64,000 nt of DNA from Neptunomonas antarctica (GCF_001305295.1 NZ_LJSI01000047.1:44303-108302); one strand, 5' to 3'; shown: positions 8,772-17,676, numbered from the stretch's first letter. Translations and numbers: made by a program. The notes: generated by a model from the letters alone, not told the origin.

Positions 8772-9340
8772 TCACTCAATCCTTATGAAGCTCTAAATAT
8801 TATCTGGTTATAGTGACGAATAAGCTCACCATCTATCCCTTTAATGTAGCACTGAATAAGAACTACATAAACCGAAGGGTTGATTGTTTAGTAATAGCTG
8901 CTTTTAGATCAATGCTTTAGAGGATGCTCATCGCCCGTCATTCAAACAAAAAATGAGCACGATTGAAACTTCAGTTGCAAAAAACCGATCAGGCTGCCTG
9001 CGACTAGGTTGAGCACCATGGGGCAATATACATCATGAAATTCCGCCACCTACTGGCGCGGTATGGCTTGGCTCGCGCGAATGTTATGCATGGCTTTACG
9101 ACCGCAGTAGCTAGCATTAAGCGGGGCAGCAATGTGCAGCTCAAAAGAGGTTTCGCGGTGTCTTACGGAGTATTGTTGTCGTGTCATAATTGCTACCAGT
9201 TAAAAAGTGGCCCTATCATATTATTTAAAAATGGGTCTGTTCATAGTCCATTTATCATCCTAATCTATTCCAGCATCAGTTGTTTATAGTTGATTGGCTG
9301 CTTGATGCTTATACGTCAATGTAATGAGGATAGAGCGATT
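8772..9340. other. Non-coding region upstream of a GNAT gene
   Basis: This stretch of about 570 bases has no gene I can support. An open frame at 9035-9289 has unconvincing composition and no ribosome-binding site. The sequence around 9180-9230 (ACCAGTTAAAAAGTGGCCC) loosely recalls insertion-sequence termini, but no matching second end was found. Confidence 0.45.
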
Positions 9341-10048
9341 ATGGAAAAGTGTATGAATCACTTAGGGCAGCCTGTCGGAGAGGAGCTTGAGCATTGGAAG
9401 CAGCGTTCATATCCACAGCGCACTGTTACGCAAGGTCAGTATTGCCGGCTCGAACCGTTAACGCTTGCCTTGCATGCAGAGCAGCTGTATCAATCTTTTG
9501 CAAAAGATCAGCAAGAAGCTAATTGGACGTATCTACCCTACGGTCCATTTGCTGACTTTGAGAGTTTTAAAGGGTGGTTAGAAGATGCTTGTCTAGGAGA
9601 TGATCCTCTTTTTTTCGCTGTCATTGATAACAGAACGTTGTGTGCCATTGGTTTGGTTAGTTTTTTGCGTATTGACCCCAGGGTAGGAGTAGTTGAGGTC
9701 GGGCATATCCATTTCTCAGCGCTTTTACAAAAAACACCTATGGCAACGGAAGCTATGTATTTGATGATGCGGCATGTGTTTGATGACCTCGGTTATCGCC
9801 GTTACGAATGGAAGTGCGACTCTTGCAATCAGGGCTCCAGAAAGGCCGCGCTGCGTTTGGGGTTTATGTTTGAAGGGATCTTTCGTCAAGCGACTGTTTA
9901 TAAGGGCCGTAATCGTGATACTGCCTGGTTTTCAATTTTGGATAAAGAGTGGTGGGCGCTGAAAACTGCTTTTGAGCAGTGGTTAGATACTACTAATTTT
10001 GACAATCAAGGCCAACAAAAACGTAGCCTGCAAGAATGCTATTCATAA
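9341..10048 (+). CDS. GNAT family N-acetyltransferase (RimJ/RimL type)
   Basis: The protein has the RimJ/RimL-like GNAT core: a beta-strand substrate region (FFAVIDNRTLCAIGLVSFLR), a PMATEAMYLMMRHVFDDLGY helix corresponding to the acetyl-CoA binding loop, and the late motif (YEWKCDSCNQGSRKAALRLG) followed by FEGIFRQATVYKGRNRDTAWFS-type sequence, typical of small-molecule or amino-acid N-acetyltransferases. I chose the ATG at 9341, giving 235 residues, because TGAGGA lies about 10 bases upstream. An in-frame start 51 bases earlier and an ATG at 9353 are alternatives. A second GNAT gene begins 13 bases after the stop, so the two are probably one transcript. Confidence 0.85.
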   Translation: MEKCMNHLGQPVGEELEHWKQRSYPQRTVTQGQYCRLEPLTLALHAEQLYQSFAKDQQEANWTYLPYGPFADFESFKGWLEDACLGDDPLFFAVIDNRTLCAIGLVSFLRIDPRVGVVEVGHIHFSALLQKTPMATEAMYLMMRHVFDDLGYRRYEWKCDSCNQGSRKAALRLGFMFEGIFRQATVYKGRNRDTAWFSILDKEWWALKTAFEQWLDTTNFDNQGQQKRSLQECYS

Positions 10049-10061
10049 GGGAAAATAAGAG

Positions 10062-10523
10062 ATGCCATTAACGGACAAAATATCAGTAACCGCTTTAAGT
10101 GTTGAAGATCGGGAACAGTGGCAGAGGCTATATTATGGCTATGCTGATTTTTATCAAGTGCCGATGAATCAAACTATTCTGGATACAGTCTGGTCGTGGA
10201 TTTTTGATGATGCTCAAGAATTTTACGCATTGATAGCTAAGGATCATATGGGTAATGCGATTGGTTTCATGCACTATCGTGAAATGCTGTCGCCATTACG
10301 AGGAGCCGCAGTTGGCTTTCTTGATGATCTTTATGTGGATTCGGTAATTCGGGGAGCAGGAGTGGTGGAGCTGTTGTTTGCTGAATTGAATGAGGCTGCA
10401 AAAGAACGAGGCTGGCCGCTTGTAAGATGGATAACAGCAGAGAATAATTATCGGGCACGGGCTGCGTATGACAAGCTTGCAATAAAAACGCATTGGCAAA
10501 CCTATCAGTTAGCCATCGATTGA
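10062..10523 (+). CDS. GNAT family N-acetyltransferase
   Basis: This 153-residue single-domain acetyltransferase shows FYALIAKDHMGNAIGFMHYR (strands 2-4), then a FLDDLYVDSVIRGAGVVELL stretch, which is the V-x-x-x-x-R-G-x-G-x acetyl-CoA pyrophosphate loop, and a C-terminal WITAENNYRARAAYDKL motif. The substrate is unknown; the pattern is closest to small amine or amino-acid acetyltransferases. It follows another GNAT gene by 13 bases in apparent operon and ends just before a hairpin that separates it from convergent dsbB. Confidence 0.88.
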   Translation: MPLTDKISVTALSVEDREQWQRLYYGYADFYQVPMNQTILDTVWSWIFDDAQEFYALIAKDHMGNAIGFMHYREMLSPLRGAAVGFLDDLYVDSVIRGAGVVELLFAELNEAAKERGWPLVRWITAENNYRARAAYDKLAIKTHWQTYQLAID

Positions 10524-10551
10524 TTTTTATAGCTATTCATATATATAGTCT

Positions 10552-10583
10552 GCCATCACAACACGTCGGGTTGTGATGGCTTT
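10552..10583. terminator. Hairpin terminator between convergent GNAT and dsbB genes
   Basis: GCCATCACAAC (10552-10562) pairs perfectly with GTTGTGATGGC (10570-10580) around a 7-base loop, followed by only TTT. The stem is strong but the U-tract is weak. Its position between convergent stops supports a terminator, possibly bidirectional. Confidence 0.65.
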
Positions 10584-10616
10584 GAATAGTTAAACCTCAA
10601 TAGTTAAGGCTAATAG

Positions 10617-11123
10617 TTAAGACCTTTTCAGACTGACGGCTAGCATCACCAGCATCAAAACAACCCAACCAGCAGCTAATACAATAAGACCTTCTGCCAT
10701 GGTTATTTTAAATAACAGTTCCGGTGTGTAACCACAGGCTTCCCACGGTTCAAATACGCTGGGCAACCATTTGTCGAGTGGTAACCATGTAGGAAACCCG
10801 GAGTTGAGTGTACAACTACCTTCAATAAAACCTCGTTCGATACCCAATGTCATATATGTACGCTCAAGCATTCCAGCTGAAGCAGCTAAGCCTGCCATGT
10901 TTGCGATGATCAAGCCGGTACGTGTGTTGCGAATCATTAAACCGAGAATACTCGTTACTAATAAAGCCAACACCCAGGCGCGGATCTGAACACATAACAC
11001 ACAAGGACCATAATCCAGAACATATTGATAATAGAGGGCAATAGATTCCATGCTAATACAAAGGAGAATCATCGCTACCCAGAAGAAAGGAGAGCGGTTA
11101 ATGCCGGAAAGTGTCGAGAACAT
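10617..11123 (-). CDS. dsbB: Disulfide bond formation protein DsbB
   Basis: Inner-membrane quinone reductase that reoxidises DsbA and so drives periplasmic disulfide formation. The 168 residues hold four transmembrane helices and both essential cysteine pairs: C41-x2-C44 in the first periplasmic loop and C104 with C130 in the second, the same positions as in Escherichia coli DsbB. DsbA is not nearby. The opposing reductive enzyme DsbD is encoded 1.6 kb away on the other strand, so both arms of periplasmic thiol chemistry are represented locally. The gene appears monocistronic. Confidence 0.96.
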   Translation of the reverse strand: MFSTLSGINRSPFFWVAMILLCISMESIALYYQYVLDYGPCVLCVQIRAWVLALLVTSILGLMIRNTRTGLIIANMAGLAASAGMLERTYMTLGIERGFIEGSCTLNSGFPTWLPLDKWLPSVFEPWEACGYTPELLFKITMAEGLIVLAAGWVVLMLVMLAVSLKRS

Positions 11124-11338
11124 TGAAAAGTGATCCTGTCTAATAAGGCGTATTTATTGAGATGCTCTAAAGCTAAAAAAGTTTAACAGATAAAAGTTTA
11201 CCAGATCCAAACTGGCCGAAAGAATATGAAATTCAGTAGCTGCCAGAGGGTACAAGTGGCCAAGTAGAGTCTTAGTGTTTATTGTAGTAAACAAAGGGTG
11301 CGAAAAGAGTGTGTAAAAAAGAAGTTACGATAAGGTAT

Positions 11339-11360
11339 AAAAAGGGCCTCGAAAGGCCCT
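11339..11360 (-). terminator. Rho-independent terminator of DAHP synthase
   Basis: On the minus strand AGGGCCT-TTCG-AGGCCCT is followed by a U-run (plus-strand A-run 11339-11343). The stable TTCG tetraloop and the position 10 bases past the stop codon support it. Confidence 0.9.
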
Positions 11361-11369
11361 TGTTAGATC

Positions 11370-12437
11370 TTACCGTTTTGGCAGAACATCTTTTAGTTTG
11401 TTGTGCATATCCAGCAAACATTTTTCGGTCGCAGGCCAGTCAATGCAGGCATCTGTTACCGATACACCGTATTTCAGATCTTCCAGATTTTCAGGAATGG
11501 ACTGGTTACCCCATTCCAGATTGGATTCAATCATCAGGCCAACGATAGATTTGTTGCCTTCAAGGATTTGATTGGCAGCATTGTCTGCAACAAGTGGCTG
11601 CAGTGCTGGATCTTTACTTGAATTTGCATGGCTGCAATCAATCATTATGTTTTTCTGCAGGCCTGATTTGTCCAGAGCCTGTTCACAGATGGAGACGTTT
11701 ACCGAATCGTAGTTTGGTTTGCCGCCGCCACCGCGCAGTACAATATGACCGTATTGATTACCTTTAGTGCGGATGATCGCTACCTGTCCATCTGGGTTGA
11801 TGCCCAGAAAATTGTGCGGGTGTTGCACCGAGCTCAGTGCGTTAGTTGCTACGGTTAAGTTGCCATCCGTACCGTTTTTAAAACCAACTGTACAAGACAA
11901 GCCAGAAGACATTTCGCGGTGTGTCTGTGATTCGGTGGTTCGTGCGCCGATGGCAGACCATGCGATAAGATCCTGCATATACTGAGGAGAGATTGGATCC
12001 AGCGCTTCGGTTGCCAGCGGCAGGCCCATTTCTGAAAGATCAATCAGCAATTTACGGGCAATATGTAAGCCCTCTTCGATTTCAAAAGAGTCGTTCAGAT
12101 AAGGGTCGTTGATCAGGCCTTTCCAGCCAACAGTGGTACGTGGTTTCTCAAAATAAACACGCATAACTACATATATAGAATCTTTAACCTGTTCGGATAG
12201 TCCTTTGAGACGTTTACCATATTCTAATGCTGCATCAACATCATGTATGGAACACGGGCCAATCACTACAAACAAGCGTTTATCCTTTCCATCAAGTATG
12301 TCGCGAATGACCTGACGACCTTCCATAACAGTAGTGGCGGCGGCTTCGCTGATCGGTAATTTGCTCTTCAGATCTTCGGGTGTGATCAGGACCGAATGGG
12401 ATTCGATATTAAGGTTTTCTACACGGTTATCAGTCAT
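11370..12437 (-). CDS. 3-deoxy-7-phosphoheptulonate (DAHP) synthase, class I AroF/G/H type
   Basis: This enzyme condenses phosphoenolpyruvate and erythrose-4-phosphate in the first step of the shikimate pathway to aromatic amino acids. The 355-residue length and motifs are those of the AroF/AroG/AroH family: VIGPCSIHD near the N-terminus, the KPRTTVGWKGLINDP loop, SGLSCTVGFKNGTDG in the middle and IDCSHANSSKDP toward the C-terminus (metal-binding His/Cys/Asp region). Which aromatic amino acid feeds back on it cannot be decided from sequence by eye. It is monocistronic with its own terminator and divergent from dsbD across about 285 bases, which contain a small hairpin (12546-12563) but no operator I can name. 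Confidence 0.95.
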   Translation of the reverse strand: MTDNRVENLNIESHSVLITPEDLKSKLPISEAAATTVMEGRQVIRDILDGKDKRLFVVIGPCSIHDVDAALEYGKRLKGLSEQVKDSIYVVMRVYFEKPRTTVGWKGLINDPYLNDSFEIEEGLHIARKLLIDLSEMGLPLATEALDPISPQYMQDLIAWSAIGARTTESQTHREMSSGLSCTVGFKNGTDGNLTVATNALSSVQHPHNFLGINPDGQVAIIRTKGNQYGHIVLRGGGGKPNYDSVNVSICEQALDKSGLQKNIMIDCSHANSSKDPALQPLVADNAANQILEGNKSIVGLMIESNLEWGNQSIPENLEDLKYGVSVTDACIDWPATEKCLLDMHNKLKDVLPKR

Positions 12438-12722
12438 GGTACATTTTCCTGAAGAAGTTCAGTACAGACCGGTATCTTGGCCGTACAGCGTAATCATCTT
12501 TTTACCATAAAGTCATGGCTTTTATAAGGGTGTTAGCCACAGAACTTATGCTGACAAGCATAAAGGATATGACGAATAACTAGTGTTACAATAAATTGTG
12601 GTGGGTATGCGCAGTGTTCGCGAAGAGAATAGTTTTATTTATAAATCATTCGGTTAATTAGAACTCAACGCTTCACTTGTAGTCCATAGCTTATCGAATA
12701 TTTATTCAGGAGTGCCTCGCCG

Positions 12723-14621
12723 GTGCCGAGCGTAATAAGAACAACGATTAAAATTATGACAACACTTTGCTTCTTGATCATGAGCTTTTCGGTAGCTCAG
12801 GCAGGTGTGTTTGATAAAATAAGCACCTTTGGTCAGTCAGCAGAGAGCCCATTGCCGGTGGAGAAAGCGTTTGTTTTTGTTCCTGAGGTGAACAGCAATG
12901 GCGAAGTAATATTACGTTGGGATATTGCTGATCGTTACTATCTATACCGTGATCGTATGAAAATCATACCCTCTGAAACGATAGAAGTTGTTAGCCGTAG
13001 TAACGGAGCAACCGATGCAAAAGATGACCCGTTGTTTGGCAGCGTTGAGGTATTTCATAAGAAAGCTGATATTACTTTGCAGGTACGCAGTGTAACCGGT
13101 TCGGTAGCGAGTGGTTCTTTAGCCATTACCTATCAAGGGTGTTGGGAGGGTGGGATCTGTTACCCGCCAGTCACAACCAGTCTCGCCTTGATCGATATGC
13201 CTGCGGTGTTAGAAAAGCCAGTTGACGTGTTATCTGCGACTACGAACAAGGCTGTTTCTGAGTCTATCATTTTAAATAATCAACCATCGCTACCCGTTGC
13301 GCCCGTTCTGCTCAGCGAACAGGATCAATTTGCCCGACTCATTTCGGGTGATAGCTTATGGCTAACACTGGGCGCTTTTTTTCTCGCGGGTTTAGCCTTG
13401 TCTTTGACGCCTTGCGTATTCCCAATGATTCCTATTATATCCAGTATTATTGCGGGGCATGGACATAAAATAACGACTAAACGAGCAGTTTTTTTGTCGA
13501 CGGTTTATGTTCTGGCGGTCTCCGTTACCTATACCGTGGCGGGTGTATTGGCCGGTTTGTTTGGTGAGAACCTCCAGGCTGCTTTTCAGAATTCCTGGAT
13601 TATTGGATTTTTCAGTCTGATATTTGGCTTGTTGGCGCTCTCAATGTTTGGTTTTTACGATCTTCAGTTGCCTAATACATGGCAAAGTAAGCTCAGTAAA
13701 TCGAGCCATCATCAGCAGGGCGGTACGGTGGCAGGTGTAGCAATTATGGGTCTGTTATCCGCACTCATTGTTGGACCTTGTATGGCCGCACCATTGGCAG
13801 GTGCTTTGATCTATATCGGTCATACAGGAGATCCTGTTATGGGAGGGCTTGCCTTATTTACTCTCAGTATGGGTATGGGTGTGCCGATTCTGCTGGTAGG
13901 CGCATCGGCTGGTAAGTTGCTACCTAAAGCCGGTTTATGGATGGATGCGATTAAAGCCGGATTTGGTGTGGCGTTGTTACTGATGGCTATCTGGATGTTG
14001 GATCGTGTTGTTTCTATTGAGGTGACGATAGGATTGACCGCCGTTGTCTTGATTATCACCGCTATCTATATGCGTGCAATCGATCCATTACCTAAAGATT
14101 CCAGAGGGTGGCATAAGCTCTGGAAAGGTGTAGGCATCATGTTTTTGCTCTACGGCGTTGCTTTGTTAATCGGTTTGTTATCGGGCGGTAACAGCTTGCT
14201 CTATCCACTGAAAGGGCTTGCTTCTAACTCCGTTAATGTAGCTCAGGCGCAGGAAATCAGCTTTATAACGGTAACCTCTATCAAGCAGTTAGATCCCGTA
14301 TTGCAGGAAGCGAAAAGGGCGGGTAAGCCAGTAATGCTGGATTTCTATGCTGACTGGTGTATCTCTTGTATTGAACTGGAGCACGTAACCTTTGCCGATA
14401 CAGAGGTGCAGCAGGCGCTTTCGCATTTTGTTAGAGTAAAAGTGGATATCACGGCGAACGATAAAGAATCCAAAGCACTGAATAAAGCGTACCAAGTGAT
14501 TGGACCGCCAGCGCTGATCTTTTATAATCAAGCAGGTACGTTGCATCCGGAGTTGACGCTAGTGGGGGTAATAGACCCTAAAGATTTCATTCGTCACTTG
14601 ATGCGTGTAAGTGGTACTTAA
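12723..14621 (+). CDS. dsbD: Thiol:disulfide interchange protein DsbD
   Basis: Transmembrane electron shuttle that passes reducing power from cytoplasmic thioredoxin to periplasmic thiol proteins. All three modules are present: signal peptide and immunoglobulin-like N-terminal domain with C140 and C146 (GCWEGGICYPP); an eight-helix membrane domain with the redox pair C231 (LTPCVFP) and C353 (VGPCMAAP); and a C-terminal thioredoxin-like domain with C546-x2-C549 (ADWCISC). The 632-residue length is full. The start is GTG at 12723, chosen because AGGAG lies 10 bases upstream; an ATG at 12756 would shorten the signal peptide. A c-type cytochrome gene follows 38 bases downstream, consistent with a supply of reduced cysteines for cytochrome c maturation. 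Confidence 0.96.
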   Translation: MPSVIRTTIKIMTTLCFLIMSFSVAQAGVFDKISTFGQSAESPLPVEKAFVFVPEVNSNGEVILRWDIADRYYLYRDRMKIIPSETIEVVSRSNGATDAKDDPLFGSVEVFHKKADITLQVRSVTGSVASGSLAITYQGCWEGGICYPPVTTSLALIDMPAVLEKPVDVLSATTNKAVSESIILNNQPSLPVAPVLLSEQDQFARLISGDSLWLTLGAFFLAGLALSLTPCVFPMIPIISSIIAGHGHKITTKRAVFLSTVYVLAVSVTYTVAGVLAGLFGENLQAAFQNSWIIGFFSLIFGLLALSMFGFYDLQLPNTWQSKLSKSSHHQQGGTVAGVAIMGLLSALIVGPCMAAPLAGALIYIGHTGDPVMGGLALFTLSMGMGVPILLVGASAGKLLPKAGLWMDAIKAGFGVALLLMAIWMLDRVVSIEVTIGLTAVVLIITAIYMRAIDPLPKDSRGWHKLWKGVGIMFLLYGVALLIGLLSGGNSLLYPLKGLASNSVNVAQAQEISFITVTSIKQLDPVLQEAKRAGKPVMLDFYADWCISCIELEHVTFADTEVQQALSHFVRVKVDITANDKESKALNKAYQVIGPPALIFYNQAGTLHPELTLVGVIDPKDFIRHLMRVSGT

Positions 14622-14659
14622 TAATAAAAAAATGGTGATAAACCATAAGGAGGAAAGAG

Positions 14660-14977
14660 ATGAAAAGTAATTTGCTAATGGCTCTTTTGTTGTTAAGTGT
14701 TTCATCGGTGTATGCCGGTGATGCAGAGAACGGTGAACAACTTTATAAAGAAGTTGCATTAGAACGTACGATCCGAGGTGAGCAGTATACCGACGCCAAT
14801 TGTGAAACGTGCCATGAGTCAGCGTTTTACCAGCGTGAAGATCGTAAAGTAACCAGCTATTCAAAGTTGGAAAGTATGGTGGAAGGCTGTAATACCAATC
14901 TGGATGTTGGCTGGTTTCCGGAAGATGTCAGTGATGTGGCCAAGTATTTGAACCGGGAATACTACAAATTTAAGTAA
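14660..14977 (+). CDS. Small exported monoheme c-type cytochrome
   Basis: The 105-residue precursor has a signal peptide of about 19 residues (ending VYA-GDAENG) and one heme-attachment motif C48-E-T-C51-H52. The start AENGEQLYKEV and end SDVAKYLNREYYKFK match the first and last helices of small class I cytochromes c. A plausible sixth heme ligand is Met73, not proven. A strong AAGGAGG ribosome-binding site precedes the ATG. It sits directly after dsbD and is closed by a very good terminator, so the two may form a short operon. The electron-transfer partner is unknown. Confidence 0.88.
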   Translation: MKSNLLMALLLLSVSSVYAGDAENGEQLYKEVALERTIRGEQYTDANCETCHESAFYQREDRKVTSYSKLESMVEGCNTNLDVGWFPEDVSDVAKYLNREYYKFK

Positions 14978-14984
14978 TAATGAC

Positions 14985-15017
14985 AAGCGTTGGCCGATAT
15001 TCGGCCAACGCTTTTTT
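14985..15017 (+). terminator. Rho-independent terminator after the cytochrome gene
   Basis: AAGCGTTGGCCGA pairs perfectly with TCGGCCAACGCTT around a 3-base loop and ends in a T-run. This is a 13-bp stem and one of the clearest terminators in the window. Confidence 0.96.
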
Positions 15018-15042
15018 ATAAGCACTCGAGAGAATCTACACG

Positions 15043-15540
15043 ATGAAACTTCTATTAACGTCAATCGTGGTCATCTTCTCTGCCATAATTATCTATTTTT
15101 TCGTGTTGGGCTATATTTCAAAAAAAGGCCAGCCGTTAGGGTTGGTTGACTCCAAACTTGCCCCCTGCAGTCAAAAACCTAACTGCGTATGCAGCGAATA
15201 TCCTGCTGATCTGACGCATTATGTCCAACCGCTTGATGTTGTTGTAGATGCGGCAAACGTTAAAAATACCCCCGCGCTGGTTATGGCCACTGTCAAAAAA
15301 GCGGTAATTGAAGCGGGTGGTAAGCTGCAACCTGTATCAACATCAGAGAAAGATTATTATCTGGCCGCCACGTTTAAGTCCTCACTGTTTGGATTTATTG
15401 ATGATGTTGAAATGCGCTTCGATATTGAAGGTCGAAAGCTCCATTTACGATCGGCATCCCGTGTAGGGCGCAGCGATTTTGGTATGAACCGTAAGCGAAT
15501 GAAAAAACTGAGTGAGAGCATTACGCGTCGATTACGCTAA
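15043..15540 (+). CDS. DUF1499 domain-containing membrane-anchored protein
   Basis: The 165-residue protein has one N-terminal membrane anchor (residues 3-25) and then the DUF1499 core, recognisable from LAPCSQKPNCVCSEYP near the start and MRFDIEGRKLHLRSASRVGR-like sequence before the C-terminus, ending with the SDFGMNRKRMKKL motif of the family. The function of DUF1499 is not established. It is transcribed after the cytochrome terminator, so it probably has its own promoter, and it precedes an FMN reductase gene by 43 bases. Confidence 0.86.
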   Translation: MKLLLTSIVVIFSAIIIYFFVLGYISKKGQPLGLVDSKLAPCSQKPNCVCSEYPADLTHYVQPLDVVVDAANVKNTPALVMATVKKAVIEAGGKLQPVSTSEKDYYLAATFKSSLFGFIDDVEMRFDIEGRKLHLRSASRVGRSDFGMNRKRMKKLSESITRRLR

Positions 15541-15583
15541 ATCAGGTATGTTACGAATAACAATTAAGTATTATGGGTTATAT

Positions 15584-16114
15584 ATGATGAAAATATTAGC
15601 GTTTGCTGCCAGTAGTAGTACGCGGTCCATTAATAAAAAATTAGTGACCTACGCGGCAACCTTGCTGGCCGATTCACAGGTAGAGGTGCTGGATTTAAAT
15701 GATTACGAGTTGCCGTTATTTAGTGAAGATAAAGAAATTGAGTTAGGTCAGCCTTCGCTAGCAAAAGACTTTTTGGATAAAATTACTGCCAGTGATGCCA
15801 TTCTTATCTCGTTTGCCGAACATAATGGATCTTATAGTGCAGCGTATAAAAATTTATTCGACTGGTGTTCACGCATCAATCCAAAAGTGTTTCAAAACAA
15901 GCCAATGGTTTTGCTCTCGACCTCTCCGGGTGCCGGAGGGGCTGCTAGTGTGTTAGCGCAGGCGTTAAAGTCCGCGCCATTTTTTGGCGGCGATGTAAAA
16001 GCTAGTTATTCGATGTCTGGTTTTTACGAAAATTTTGATGTTGAGAATGGCCGTATTAAGAATCAGGATATGAATGCATCATTAGTGTCGGCTCTCGGGC
16101 AACTAGCGCAGTAA
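15584..16114 (+). CDS. NADPH-dependent FMN reductase family protein
   Basis: This is a flavodoxin-like fold: the phosphate-binding loop FAASSSTRSINKKL (residues 6-19), the strand ILISFAEHNGSYSAAYKNLFDW that contacts the flavin ring, and LLSTSPGAGGAASVLAQ toward the C-terminus. Members reduce FMN, quinones, azo dyes or chromate with NAD(P)H; the substrate here is unknown. I start at ATG 15584 (176 residues) because the fold begins immediately there; an immediately following ATG (15587) is equally possible, and a longer in-frame start would overlap the DUF1499 gene. Cytoplasmic. Confidence 0.87.
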   Translation: MMKILAFAASSSTRSINKKLVTYAATLLADSQVEVLDLNDYELPLFSEDKEIELGQPSLAKDFLDKITASDAILISFAEHNGSYSAAYKNLFDWCSRINPKVFQNKPMVLLSTSPGAGGAASVLAQALKSAPFFGGDVKASYSMSGFYENFDVENGRIKNQDMNASLVSALGQLAQ

Positions 16115-16245
16115 GTGAGTGAATATTTATTCTTGACTGCATAGGGCTACACAGCGGCTTGCTTTGCGAAGACTGATAGGCGCAGTGTTGGCGGTGTTAC
16201 TTTAACAATTTACTAAAATAACCACATAGCAATGAGAATTGATTG

Positions 16246-16458
16246 ATGAGAGATGTTGAGATAACGAAAGAGCCTGTTGAACTTTATAAAATTCTGAAGT
16301 TTGAAGGCATTGCTTCTAGTGGCGGTGAGGCAAAAGTGGCTATCGCGGATGGTCAGGTGCGTGTGAATGGTGAAGTAGAAACCAGAAAACGGAAAAAAAT
16401 TGTGTCGGGTGACATTATCGAATGTGGCACGGATAAACTGAAAATAGTACTCAAATAA
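16246..16458 (+). CDS. S4 domain RNA-binding protein (YbcJ-like)
   Basis: The 70-residue protein is a single S4 RNA-binding fold: LYKILKFEGIASSGGEAKVA (helix-turn-helix face), then ADGQVRVNGEVETRKRKKIV and SGDIIECG. This matches the small YbcJ/YaaA-type S4 proteins, which are associated with RNA and ribosomes in other bacteria. ATG 16246 is preferred over a TTG one codon earlier. It stands alone between the FMN reductase and msrA genes. Confidence 0.9.
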   Translation: MRDVEITKEPVELYKILKFEGIASSGGEAKVAIADGQVRVNGEVETRKRKKIVSGDIIECGTDKLKIVLK

Positions 16459-16598
16459 GGTGTAATTTGTGCCTTGTTCAGTTCAGTGATAACAAAATCA
16501 TAGAACAGTTGTCCTACTTTTAATGGTCTTACTTTTTTTATTTTCTTGATCATTTCCATTAATAATCAAGTGGCTGCTAATTTTAAGAGAGATCTACT

Positions 16599-17189
16599 AT
16601 GAAAAACAAACTGGTATGGCTGTTAATGGCAGGGTTACTGTCTTATGGCACAAATGTAATCGCTGCTAAAACAGTACTAGCTGGCGGTTGTTTCTGGTGC
16701 ATGGAATCTGATTTTGAAAAATTAGACGGTGTGACGGGTGTGGTTTCAGGATTTACCGGCGGGACATTAAAAAATCCAACCTACAACGGTAATCATGCAG
16801 GCCATTATGAAGCGGTTGAAATTACCTACGAGCCAGACAAAGTAAGCTACAAAGAGCTGCTGGCGCATTACTGGGTCAATATCGATCCATTTGATCCGCG
16901 AGGTCAGTTTTGTGATAAAGGCCACAGCTACTTAAGTGCGATTTTTGTCGAAAATGATGAAGAAAGAGCGATTGCTGAAGCCTCAAGAAAAGAGGTAGTA
17001 GCAGAGTTTTCGAATGAGAAAGTGATTACGCCTATTTTGGACGCCTCGACTTTCTATCCTATTCAGGGGAATGAAAGCTACCATCAGGATTATTACAAAA
17101 ATAATCCTTTGCGTTATAACGCGTATCGATGGAATTGTGGGCGCGATAAACGCCTTGAAGAGATCTGGGGCGAAAGAGCGACACACTGA
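16599..17189 (+). CDS. msrA: Exported peptide-methionine (S)-S-oxide reductase MsrA
   Basis: This enzyme repairs oxidised methionine (S-sulfoxide) in proteins. The GCFWC motif (C31 nucleophile, C34), the GFTGG loop and the GHYEAVEITYEP segment define MsrA, and C172-region NCGRDKRLEE near the C-terminus offers a resolving cysteine. Residues 1-22 form a signal peptide (ending VIAA-KTVLAGG), so this copy should act in the periplasm, where thioredoxin is absent. Reducing equivalents could come from DsbD, encoded about 2 kb upstream; that link is inference. AGAGAGATC upstream supports the ATG. Confidence 0.94.
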   Translation: MKNKLVWLLMAGLLSYGTNVIAAKTVLAGGCFWCMESDFEKLDGVTGVVSGFTGGTLKNPTYNGNHAGHYEAVEITYEPDKVSYKELLAHYWVNIDPFDPRGQFCDKGHSYLSAIFVENDEERAIAEASRKEVVAEFSNEKVITPILDASTFYPIQGNESYHQDYYKNNPLRYNAYRWNCGRDKRLEEIWGERATH

Positions 17190-17243
17190 CACATTTATTA
17201 CGTTCATATTACACTCACACAAATAAGAAGGCGTTGGCGAAAC

Positions 17244-17630
17244 ATGAAAGGAAGCTGTTTATGCGGAGCTATTGAGTACGCAGCGGATTCATTGGATATG
17301 CCAATCATTCATTGCCATTGTTCAACCTGTCAGAAAGCGCATGCGGCTCCGTTTGCTGCAACAGCAGGGGTGATGCGTGAGCATTTTCGATGGTTGAAGG
17401 GTGAGTCGTTATTGTCTTCTTTTGAGTCTTCTGCTGGAAAACAGCGCTATTTTTGTTCAGTGTGTGGCACGCATCTGGTCGCAGAAAGAGAGAACCAGCC
17501 GCACGTGATTCTTCGTGTGGCGACCTTAGATAAGGATCCAGGTATTAAACCAGAGGCCCATATTTGGGTGTCGCATGATAAGGCATGGCTGGAATATAAA
17601 GGTATTCCAGCTCATGCAGAAGGGCGCTAA
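17244..17630 (+). CDS. GFA family zinc protein (CENP-V/GFA domain)
   Basis: The 128-residue protein carries the full set of zinc-binding cysteines of the GFA fold: C5-x-C7, C24-x-C26-x2-C29 and C71-x2-C74 (FCSVCGTHL). Family members were named for glutathione-dependent formaldehyde activation, but most have unknown substrates. It follows msrA by 54 bases on the same strand and may be cotranscribed; the pairing does not specify a role. Confidence 0.9.
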   Translation: MKGSCLCGAIEYAADSLDMPIIHCHCSTCQKAHAAPFAATAGVMREHFRWLKGESLLSSFESSAGKQRYFCSVCGTHLVAERENQPHVILRVATLDKDPGIKPEAHIWVSHDKAWLEYKGIPAHAEGR

Positions 17631-17676
17631 TAGCAGGCGGCTGCATAATCGCTCGATAACATAGGCCGTAGAACTG

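Noticed and set aside
9180..9230. Possible insertion-sequence end (ACCAGTTAAAAAGTGGCCC)
   Set aside because: Only a vague resemblance to IS21-like termini; no partner end, target duplication or transposase remains were found.
9035..9289. Open frame of 84 codons before the first GNAT gene
   Set aside because: No ribosome-binding site, odd composition and no recognisable motif; it fits better as chance reading in a non-coding or decayed stretch.
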